Source: Acetobacteraceae bacterium (lineage in GTDB: Bacteria; Pseudomonadota; Alphaproteobacteria; Acetobacterales; Acetobacteraceae). From it: 7,059 bases of DNA. The DNA is taken from positions 1 to 7,059 of the forward strand of contig JADGHI010000192.1 of assembly GCA_019689515.1 (NCBI GenBank), read 5' to 3'. Made by a program: the position numbers and the translations under genes. The notes below the pieces were generated by a model. That model saw only the letters and a list, made by a program, of their open reading frames with translations. It made no database searches and was not told the origin of the DNA. Positions 1 to 5,502 of this stretch are shown here, in pieces. Positions within the stretch are counted from its first letter, which is position 1. Every line of letters begins with the position of its first letter.

Positions 1-18
1 GCCTGACCGTGATCAGGC
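1..18. other. Inverted repeat at the left window edge
   Basis: The first 18 bases form two 6-base arms, GCCTGA and TCAGGC, around a 6-base gap. The repeat may extend beyond the window. It lies about 70 bases past the end of the minus-strand hydrolase gene and could be part of a terminator for that operon or for a gene arriving from the left. Any run of T on the minus-strand transcript would fall outside the window, so this cannot be decided here. Confidence 0.25.
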
Positions 19-54
19 GGACGCGGGGCCAGGCATTTCCGAGGCAGCGATTCA

Positions 55-81
55 CGCCCCGGGGTGCCTCCAGCCGGGGCG
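55..81 (-). terminator. Possible hairpin terminator after the hydrolase gene
   Basis: CGCCCCGG (55-62) and CCGGGGCG (74-81) form a perfect 8-base inverted repeat with an 11-base loop. On the minus strand it begins 8 bases after the hydrolase stop codon, where an operon terminator is expected. No clear T run follows it on the minus strand, so it may be a weak or factor-assisted terminator, or an mRNA 3'-end stabiliser. In DNA this GC-rich an 8-base stem can also occur by chance. Confidence 0.35.
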
Positions 82-89
82 ATCGCGGC

Positions 90-983
90 CTAAGGCGCGG
101 CGAGGAAGTCGCGCACCAGCCCGATCTGCGCCCCGTCCATCAGCGCCGGCGCGTGGCCGGCCTCCGGGATCTCGGCCAGCCGGACGCCGGGCCTTGCCGC
201 CATCCGCGCCGCCGTCTCCGGCAGCAGGAGGTCGCTCCGCGCACCGCGAACCACCAGCACCGGCACGCCGATCCGCTCCCAGAGCGGCCACAGGTCCAGG
301 TCCGAGGGCTCCACCGCGCGGATCGGCACGGCGATGCCGGGATCGTAGTGCAGCTTCACCGCGGCGCCCCCGCCACCGGCCGCCGCCGGACGGGCGGAGG
401 TCTCGGCCAAGTGGCGCCACTGCGCGTCTGTCAGGGGGCCAAAGGGGGCGTGAACGGCGCGCAGATGCGCCTCCAGCGCGGCGAGGTCGGGGAACTCGAC
501 CTCGGTGCCGACATAGTCGCGGATGCGCGCGAGCGCCGCCTTCGGCACGAAGGGCCCGATGTCGTTCAGCACCATGCGCCGGATCGGCTGGCCGGGCGTC
601 GCCGCCACCACCATGCCGCACAGCCCGCCGAGCGAGGTCCCGACCCAGTCCACAGGCCCATCGAGCCGCGCCAGCAGATGCGAGAGCGCGGCGACATAGG
701 CCGGCAGCGCGTAGAGGTTCGGGTCTGGCAGCCAATCGCTCGCCCCGCGCCCCGGCAGGTCGGGGCAGAGCACGCGGCGCCCCTCATTCGCGAGCGCCTG
801 CGCCAGCGCGTCGAAGTCGCGCCCCGTGCGCGTCAGGCCGTGGACGCAGAGGACGGGCGCGCCGTCCGGCGGGCCCCACTCCCACCAGCGCAGCGTAAGG
901 AACGCGCCGCCGCCAGCGCCTCCGGCGCAGAGCCAGCGCAGCTCGCCCCGGCGCGGCGCGGCGGCGGCGGCGTCGGGCGCCAT
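90..983 (-). CDS. Alpha/beta hydrolase family protein
   Basis: A 297-residue serine hydrolase of the alpha/beta hydrolase fold, probably cytoplasmic, since no signal peptide is seen. Visible landmarks are the oxyanion-site HG (residues 48-49, in VLCVHGL), the nucleophile elbow GTSLGG with Ser117, a likely acid Asp251 in the segment VRGARSDLL, and the catalytic His277 in EAGHAPAL. This is a complete triad in the right order, with a cap region between about 140 and 225. The ATG overlaps the stop of the upstream CoA-transferase gene by one base, and a weak AGGG lies 9 bases upstream inside that gene, so translational coupling is likely. The frame stays open far upstream, but there it is a shadow of the CoA-transferase gene, so the start at 983 is preferred. 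The substrate is unknown. Pairing with a CoA-transferase suggests an ester, lactone or thioester linked to the same acid, which is inference only. Confidence 0.9.
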   Translation of the reverse strand: MAPDAAAAAPRRGELRWLCAGGAGGGAFLTLRWWEWGPPDGAPVLCVHGLTRTGRDFDALAQALANEGRRVLCPDLPGRGASDWLPDPNLYALPAYVAALSHLLARLDGPVDWVGTSLGGLCGMVVAATPGQPIRRMVLNDIGPFVPKAALARIRDYVGTEVEFPDLAALEAHLRAVHAPFGPLTDAQWRHLAETSARPAAAGGGGAAVKLHYDPGIAVPIRAVEPSDLDLWPLWERIGVPVLVVRGARSDLLLPETAARMAARPGVRLAEIPEAGHAPALMDGAQIGLVRDFLAAP

Positions 984-2191
984 CAGACGACGCCCTGCGC
1001 CTTCAGCGCCGCCACCTCCGCCTCGCTCATCCCGAGCTTGTCGCGCAGCACCATCTCCGTGTGCTCGCCCAGCACCGGCGGGGGGGTGCGGTAGTCGGGC
1101 GGCGTCGCCGAGAGCCGCACCGGGTTGGCGATCACCTTCACAGTCTGCCCGCTCGAGTGCTGCATCTCCACCACGCAGCCGCGCGCCTGCACATGCGGGT
1201 CGGCGAAGACGTCCTTCAGCGTGTTGATCGGGCCGCAGCCGATCTTCAGTGCTTCCAGCGCCTCGATCCACTCCTTCGTGGTCTTCGTCTTCATCACCGG
1301 CGTCAGCGTGTCGGTGACGAGCTGACGGTTCTCGACGCGCTTCGGGTTGGTGGCGAAGCGCTCGTCGGCCAGCAGGTGCTCCTGGCCGAAGGCCTTGCAG
1401 AAGCGCTCGAAGGTCGGATCGTTGCCGATCGCGAGGATGATGTAGCCGTCCTTGGTCGGGAATTCCTGGTAGGGCGCGATGTTCGGGTGCTGGTTCCCGA
1501 GCCGCGGCGGGTTCTCCCCGGTCGCCAGGTAGTTCATTCCCTGGTTCGCCAGCCAGGCGACATGCGTGTCCAGCATGCCGATGTCGATGTGCTGCCCCTG
1601 CCCCGTCTCGCGTCGGTGGTTCAGCGCGGCGAGGATGCCGATGCATCCGTAGAGTCCCGCGAACAGATCGGCGACCGGGATGCCGACCTTCTGCGGCGTC
1701 CCCTCCGGCTCCCCGGTCAGGGACATCACGCCGCCCATCGCCTGGATCAGCGCGTCGTAGCCCGGGCGCGGCGCGTAGGGGCCGGTCTGCCCGAAGCCGG
1801 TGATCGAGCAGTAGATCAGCCGCGGGTACTTCTTCGAGAGCTGCTCCCACCCGAGCCCATACTTCGCCAGCGCGCCGACCTTGAAGTTCTCGACCAGGAC
1901 ATCGCAGCTCTCGAGCAGCCGGTGCACGACCGCCTGGCCCTCCGGCTTCGCGATGTCGAGCGTGACCGAGAGCTTGTTGCGGTTGACGCCGAGGAAGTAG
2001 GCGCTCTCCTTCGTCTCCGGCCAGAAGGGGGGCGCGAAGCCGCGGGTGTCGTCGCCGGCCTCGGGCCGCTCGATCTTGATCACCTCGGCGCCGAGGTCGC
2101 CCAGCATCTGGGTGCAGGTCGGACCGGCCAGCACGCGCGTCAGGTCCAGCACGCGCAGGCCCTTCAGCGGGCCGGTGGGGGTGGGGGTCAT
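983..2191 (-). CDS. CaiB/BaiF-type (class III) CoA-transferase
   Basis: A 402-residue enzyme of the family III CoA-transferases, which move CoA between two carboxylic acids in the cytoplasm, usually as interlocked dimers; the length is typical. Family landmarks are LRVLDLTRVLAGP near residues 12-24, GDLGAEVIKIERP at 31-43, NRNKLSVTLDI at 70-80, ENFKVG at 101-106 (ENFxPG in many relatives, so Val replaces Pro), and YCSITGFGQTGP at 127-138. The likely catalytic Asp175 sits in IPVADLFAG and would carry the acyl/CoA intermediate. From memory, the pattern is closest to the branch containing human SUGCT (succinate-hydroxymethylglutarate/glutarate CoA-transferase), but acid specificity in this family cannot be read from sequence. 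The ATG at 2191 has a GGAG 10 bases upstream; a second GGAG abuts the start. It is the first gene of an operon with the alpha/beta hydrolase and diverges from the membrane-protein gene. Confidence 0.95.
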   Translation of the reverse strand: MTPTPTGPLKGLRVLDLTRVLAGPTCTQMLGDLGAEVIKIERPEAGDDTRGFAPPFWPETKESAYFLGVNRNKLSVTLDIAKPEGQAVVHRLLESCDVLVENFKVGALAKYGLGWEQLSKKYPRLIYCSITGFGQTGPYAPRPGYDALIQAMGGVMSLTGEPEGTPQKVGIPVADLFAGLYGCIGILAALNHRRETGQGQHIDIGMLDTHVAWLANQGMNYLATGENPPRLGNQHPNIAPYQEFPTKDGYIILAIGNDPTFERFCKAFGQEHLLADERFATNPKRVENRQLVTDTLTPVMKTKTTKEWIEALEALKIGCGPINTLKDVFADPHVQARGCVVEMQHSSGQTVKVIANPVRLSATPPDYRTPPPVLGEHTEMVLRDKLGMSEAEVAALKAQGVV

Positions 2192-2222
2192 CTCCGGTGA
2201 ACTCCGTGCTTGCCGGCGACCT

Positions 2223-2259
2223 GTGGCCGGCTGACCGGCCGGGGATGGGTCCCGGCCAC
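2223..2259 (-). other. Overlapping inverted repeats in the leader of the CoA-transferase operon
   Basis: Three inverted repeats share bases. GGCCGG/CCGGCC occupies 2225-2230 and 2235-2240 with a 4-base loop. GGCCGGG/CCCGGCC occupies 2237-2243 and 2251-2257 with a 7-base loop. GTGGCCGG/CCGGCCAC occupies 2223-2230 and 2252-2259, enclosing the others. They fall 30-70 bases upstream of the CoA-transferase ATG, probably within its 5' untranslated leader. They cannot all form at once. A regulatory role is possible, but the low sequence complexity makes chance pairing plausible. Confidence 0.3.
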
Positions 2260-2260
2260 G

Positions 2261-2310
2261 AGGGTTGCGTTACAGGAACGTTCCAACCTAGAGGGAACAT
2301 CCCGGGATTG
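2261..2310. promoter_or_regulatory. Divergent promoter/operator region between CoA-transferase and membrane-protein genes
   Basis: This is the least GC-rich part of the 159-bp gap between the two divergent starts. On the minus strand, TTCCCT (2297-2292) and TGTAAC (2274-2269) are 17 bases apart and could serve as weak -35 and -10 elements for the CoA-transferase operon. On the plus strand, TTGCGT at 2265-2270 is a possible -35 without a convincing -10. The perfect palindrome GGAACGTTCC (2275-2284) lies in the putative minus-strand spacer. A related GGGAACATCCC (2293-2303) and the palindrome ATCCCGGGAT (2299-2308) follow. Box matches are poor, so only the region, not the exact promoter, is supported. 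Confidence 0.3.
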
Positions 2311-2350
2311 ATTCGAAGCAGGCCGCACCCGGGCAGGCCTTGGAGGAAAC

Positions 2351-3847
2351 ATGCGCCAAGACCACGTGACCCGGTGGCGACACGCGCCGAGGCCGCCGCA
2401 GACAGCAGCAGCGACGCGCGCCCCATCGGTCCGCGCCCTCGCGGGCCGGCCTCTCGCGATCCTCGCCGCCGCCGCGCTGCTGGTCTGGCCCGCCTTCATG
2501 AACGGCTATCCGATCCTGTTCATCGATACCGTCTCCTATCTGGTCCACACCATCACCGGCCAGGCGCCCTGGGACAAGACCGTGGCGTACGGACCGTTCA
2601 TCGCGCTGTTCCACCAGGAGAGGACGCTCTGGCTGCCCCTGATCGCGCAGGGGCTCCTCCTCTCGCACCTCCTGTGGCTGACCCAGCGCGTGGCCTGCGG
2701 CGAGGTCACCCCGGCCCGGCACTTGGCGCTGGCGGCCGGGCTCGCAGCGCTGACCTCCGCGCCGTGGTTCGCGGCGACGCTGATGCCGGACTTCTTCACG
2801 CCGGTCGTCGTGCTGTGCCTGTTCCTGCTCGGCTTCGGCGAAACACGGCTGGGCCGCCTGGAGATCGCCTGGACCGCGCTGCTGGCGGCGGTCGGCATCG
2901 CCACGCATCTCTCGCATCTGCCGACCGCCCTGGCGCTGGTCGCGCTGATGCCGCTGCTGCGCCGGAGCTGGCGGCCCCTGCTGCGGGTCGCCCCGCCGGT
3001 GGCCGCGGCGACGCTGTTCCTGGTCGGCGCGAACTGGTACGCCTTCGGCCGCGCGACGCTCTCGGCCCACGGGTCGGTCTTCCTGCTGGCGCGCCTGCAG
3101 GCGGACGGGCCGGCTACCTGGACGCTGCGGGAGCGCTGCCCGGCATCGGGCGGCTGGTATCTGTGCGGCTTCCTCGACCGCCTGCCGATGGACAGCGACC
3201 GCTTCCTGTGGGACCCGGACAGCCCGCCGTCGCGCGACGCCGCCGGCAACCCTCGGCCGTGGGGCTTCGTGACGCTCGCGCCCGAGGCGCGCGAGGTGGT
3301 GGCCGCGACCCTGCGCGACCACCCGCTGGCGGTGGCGCGCGCGGCCCTCGGCAACGCGGTCGAGCAGCTCTTCAAGGTCCGCCTCGGCGACACGCTCGAA
3401 TATCCGCAACTGCGCATCATGCATACGTGGGACATCTGGGACGCCTTCCCTCCGCGCGAGCTGTCCCGCTTCCGGGCCGGGGCGCAGGCGCGGGGCGAGC
3501 TCGAACGCCTCGCTGCGCCGGCGGCGGCGCTTCAATTGCCGGTGCTTGTGCTCTCCCTGGTGCTGGCGCTGGCGGGGTGCTGGCGGCTGGCGTGCAACGG
3601 AGACACGTCGCGGCTGGGCCTCCTGCTATGCGTGCTGGTCGGCCTGGCGGCCAATGCCTTCACGACGGGGGCGCTGTCCAAGCCGCACCATCGTTATCAG
3701 GCGCGGATCGTCTGGCTGCTTCCGCTGGGCGCGGCACTCGCATTCCGGTCGGTGCCGGTGAGGCGGGCAGCGCCATATGGCCGAATGCCCACCCTGTTCG
3801 TTCCGCCGCACGCCTCGCAGGAGGTGGCCCTGCGCACGTCCGTGTGA
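2351..3847 (+). CDS. Polytopic membrane protein, possible GT-C-type glycosyltransferase, function unknown
   Basis: A 498-residue integral membrane protein. GGAGG lies 4 bases before the ATG, giving a well-supported start. A basic, Arg-rich N-terminus (1-34) precedes hydrophobic stretches near 35-52, 94-110, 124-141, 146-163, 172-188, 190-203 and 212-230, then a hydrophilic loop (about 233-392), then further stretches near 395-412, 422-438 and 451-465. Landmarks are FIDTVSYL (57-64) just after the first membrane segment, LMPDFF (144-149), THLSHLP (185-191), two cysteines (263 and 272) in the large loop, DSDRFLWDPDSP (281-292) and KPHHRYQARIVWLLP (444-458). An acidic residue in the first outer loop, a large soluble loop and a late basic motif recall lipid-linked-sugar (GT-C) transferases, but I do not see a diagnostic signature. 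I recall the FxDTxSYL and LMPDxF style from uncharacterised proteobacterial membrane proteins. It appears to stand alone, flanked by unrelated metabolic genes. A GT-C role is inference. Confidence 0.85.
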   Translation: MRQDHVTRWRHAPRPPQTAAATRAPSVRALAGRPLAILAAAALLVWPAFMNGYPILFIDTVSYLVHTITGQAPWDKTVAYGPFIALFHQERTLWLPLIAQGLLLSHLLWLTQRVACGEVTPARHLALAAGLAALTSAPWFAATLMPDFFTPVVVLCLFLLGFGETRLGRLEIAWTALLAAVGIATHLSHLPTALALVALMPLLRRSWRPLLRVAPPVAAATLFLVGANWYAFGRATLSAHGSVFLLARLQADGPATWTLRERCPASGGWYLCGFLDRLPMDSDRFLWDPDSPPSRDAAGNPRPWGFVTLAPEAREVVAATLRDHPLAVARAALGNAVEQLFKVRLGDTLEYPQLRIMHTWDIWDAFPPRELSRFRAGAQARGELERLAAPAAALQLPVLVLSLVLALAGCWRLACNGDTSRLGLLLCVLVGLAANAFTTGALSKPHHRYQARIVWLLPLGAALAFRSVPVRRAAPYGRMPTLFVPPHASQEVALRTSV

Positions 3848-4113
3848 CCCGGCCGTTCGCGTCCGGCGGCTGAGAGGGGCCGGTCGGCGCACGGCAGGAA
3901 TGGCGAGGCAGGCGATGGCTGCCGGGACCATGCCGGCAGTGACGGTCGCGCCGACTGCGGCCGACATCCGAACCTGCCGCCGCAGTCGCACACCGGAACG
4001 CCTGGCCAGGACAGGGCGCCGCTCCCGGCGCAGCGCGGCATCGGTCGGCGCCAACGGCCGATGCCTCGATTGATGCGCGGCCCGCCGGGCAGGCCGGGCG
4101 GGGCCGCCCCCCC
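3848..4113. other. Convergent intergenic region, no gene seen
   Basis: These 266 bases lie between the stop of the membrane-protein gene and the stop of the dioxygenase gene. Short open frames cross it on both strands, but they lack good ribosome binding sites, have Arg/Pro-rich compositions typical of high-GC shadow frames, or overlap the membrane gene heavily. It contains a strong hairpin (4037-4065) and a very GC-rich stretch at 4079-4110 with several small alternative stems. Confidence 0.6.
4037..4065 (+). terminator. Hairpin between convergent genes, probable terminator
   Basis: GGCATCGG (4037-4044) and CCGATGCC (4058-4065) are perfect 8-base arms. Inside them CG (4046-4047) pairs with CG (4055-4056) across one T-G wobble, giving an 11-pair stem with a 7-base loop. 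The wobble is tolerated only in the plus-strand RNA, so the hairpin is stronger for transcripts of the membrane-protein gene, whose stop is about 190 bases upstream. The following bases, TCGATTGATG, are only mildly T-rich. It may act on both strands as a barrier between the converging genes. Confidence 0.45.
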
Positions 4114-5364
4114 TCAGGCCGCCTTCGCCCGCGCGGGCAAGGGTTCCATGTACCCCGGCTTGCCGGTGGAATCGTAGTAGGCCAGCGCCCCCTCGGCGAA
4201 GACGTGGCTGACGATGGATCGGCGGGAACGGTTCGGGTCGAGCCGCGGCGTGCCGGCATGCATCAGGTTCTCGTGCCAGATCAGCACATCGCCGGCCTTC
4301 GGGCGGTAGAGCATGGTCTCGAAGCGACCTTCCTCGATCATGCGCCGCCAGACCGGCAGCACCCGGGCGCCGAACTCCGACCAGTCCCCCTCAACCTTCG
4401 CGCAGCCGGTCTCGTGCAGCCGCACCCGAGGCAGGCGGTGACTGCCGGTCCAGACCATCAGCTCGCCGGAGTCCGGCTGCACGTCCTCGAGCGCCACCCA
4501 GACGCCGCACATGTATCCCGCCGGGAAGGGCGTCAGGTGGATCGTGTCCTGATGCGCGTCCTGCTGGCTGCCGAACACGTAGGTGAGCGTCTGGCAAGGC
4601 AGCGGCCGCGCCTGGAAGATCAGCGCAAGCATCCGCATCACGCGCTCATGCAGCCAGAGCTTGCGGATTGCGGCATAATGCTCATGCAGGTGCTCGATCC
4701 GCTGGCTCGAACCCCACTGGTAGCCCTGCCACTTCCGCCCAACCGCGTCGTCGATCTCCGCGTTCACGGCGCGCACGAGGTCCGGCTCGATGGCGCCCTG
4801 CAACCTCACGTATCCGTCGCGGACGAAGCAGCGCAGCGCCTCGGCCTCGGCTGCGGCGATCCGGCCTTCCGCGGCCCAGGCGGCGATGGTCGCATCGGCG
4901 TCCGGCCTGTCGAACCACGGCTGGATGCTCTCGTCGGCGTAGTCGTAGAGCGCCGCATCGCACACGGCGACCGCGAAGGGCGTGCCGCGCGCGCGCAGAC
5001 TGCGGCGCACCGCCTCGCCCAGCGCGCCGGGATTGGAGAAGGCGAGCTCTCGCTCCGCCCGGGCGACCCGCCGGCCATCAGCGTCGAATGCCTCCACTCC
5101 GACCCGATGGCGGCCATCGTCCAGAAGATGCCCATGCAACACGATCAGGCCGGAGCTTTCGGTCGGCGGCAGCGCGACCCGCGATGGCGCCACGCCCTTC
5201 GCGGACACGTTCAACCATCCGCCGGGCAGCGGCGCAGGCAGCGTCCATCCAAGCTGCACCAGGCCGGGGCGCGGCGTGCCGGGATCGGGCGCTTCCAGAG
5301 CGAGCTCTCTGGCATCCGACGCCAACCGACGCCGCCCCGCCAGCAATCGGCTGATCAACGTCAC
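4114..5364 (-). CDS. Phytanoyl-CoA dioxygenase (PhyH) family protein with N-terminal extension
   Basis: A 416-residue Fe(II)/2-oxoglutarate-dependent oxygenase of the PhyH family, probably cytoplasmic. The catalytic part covers about residues 165-400. The iron ligands are seen as His271 and Asp273 in DAHQDTIH and the distal His369 in ENLMHAG, with arginines at 379-382 (RSRR) placed to bind 2-oxoglutarate. GYMCGVWVALEDVQPDSGEL (283-302) and PKAGDVLIWHENLMHAG (355-371) are typical of the fold. The first 150-160 residues are not the usual PhyH start: they alternate hydrophobic and polar residues (for example GLIVLHGHLLDDGRHRVGV) like a small beta domain, which I do not recognise. The start is a GTG at 5364 with GGAG 8 bases upstream; no in-frame ATG lies close by, and the open frame further upstream is only the antisense of the dehydrogenase gene. 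The substrate is unknown, since PhyH relatives hydroxylate many small molecules besides acyl-CoA. Confidence 0.9.
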   Translation of the reverse strand: MTLISRLLAGRRRLASDARELALEAPDPGTPRPGLVQLGWTLPAPLPGGWLNVSAKGVAPSRVALPPTESSGLIVLHGHLLDDGRHRVGVEAFDADGRRVARAERELAFSNPGALGEAVRRSLRARGTPFAVAVCDAALYDYADESIQPWFDRPDADATIAAWAAEGRIAAAEAEALRCFVRDGYVRLQGAIEPDLVRAVNAEIDDAVGRKWQGYQWGSSQRIEHLHEHYAAIRKLWLHERVMRMLALIFQARPLPCQTLTYVFGSQQDAHQDTIHLTPFPAGYMCGVWVALEDVQPDSGELMVWTGSHRLPRVRLHETGCAKVEGDWSEFGARVLPVWRRMIEEGRFETMLYRPKAGDVLIWHENLMHAGTPRLDPNRSRRSIVSHVFAEGALAYYDSTGKPGYMEPLPARAKAA

Positions 5365-5395
5365 CGGGGGAACTCCATCCTCGGTTGCATCGGTT

Positions 5396-5424
5396 GTTAT
5401 AGGCGCGCCTGCACCATGCGGCAA
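5396..5424 (-). promoter_or_regulatory. Candidate promoter of the dioxygenase gene
   Basis: Read on the minus strand, TTGCCG (5424-5419) and TATAAC (5401-5396) are separated by exactly 17 bases, each matching four or five of six consensus positions. The predicted transcript would start near 5389 and give a leader of about 25 bases carrying the GGAG at 5376-5373. The -35 element is one arm of a perfect palindrome, so a repressor there would block the promoter. Confidence 0.5.
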
Positions 5425-5453
5425 TTTGCCGTTCCGGGGGCGGGCTTGCCGTA
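5419..5453. promoter_or_regulatory. Operator-like palindrome with a third half-site
   Basis: CGGCAA (5419-5424), a central T, and TTGCCG (5426-5431) make a perfect 13-base palindrome. TTGCCGT from 5426 recurs at 5446-5452, 20 bases on, about two helical turns and on the same DNA face. The palindrome overlaps the likely -35 of the dioxygenase gene and lies 70-80 bases upstream of the divergent dehydrogenase gene. This layout is typical of a shared regulator binding site. No regulator gene is in the window. Confidence 0.45.
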
Positions 5454-5502
5454 GGGCGGAGCGCGGCCCATCCTCCGGCAGACTTCGGGAGGACCCCGCC
5501 CC

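Noticed and set aside
9..1094. A 361-residue plus-strand open frame over the hydrolase gene
   Set aside because: It is antisense to a gene with complete catalytic motifs, is rich in Arg, Gln and His, and has no credible ribosome binding site.
984..2426. An in-frame extension of the hydrolase frame upstream of its ATG, suggesting a 778-residue fusion
   Set aside because: The extension overlaps the CoA-transferase gene in another frame, has an Arg/Ala/Gly-rich composition and no homology-like motifs. The stop/start overlap at 983 is a standard operon junction.
3626..4054. A minus-strand frame of 142 residues with a hydrophobic stretch, reaching into the convergent gap
   Set aside because: Over half of it is antisense to the C-terminus of the membrane-protein gene, the rest is Arg/Pro-rich, and no good ribosome binding site precedes it.
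4079..4110. GC-rich block after the dioxygenase stop as a possible terminator
   Set aside because: Several 5-6 base stems are possible but they overlap or leave very small loops, and no T run follows on the minus strand. It was judged no better than chance in such DNA.
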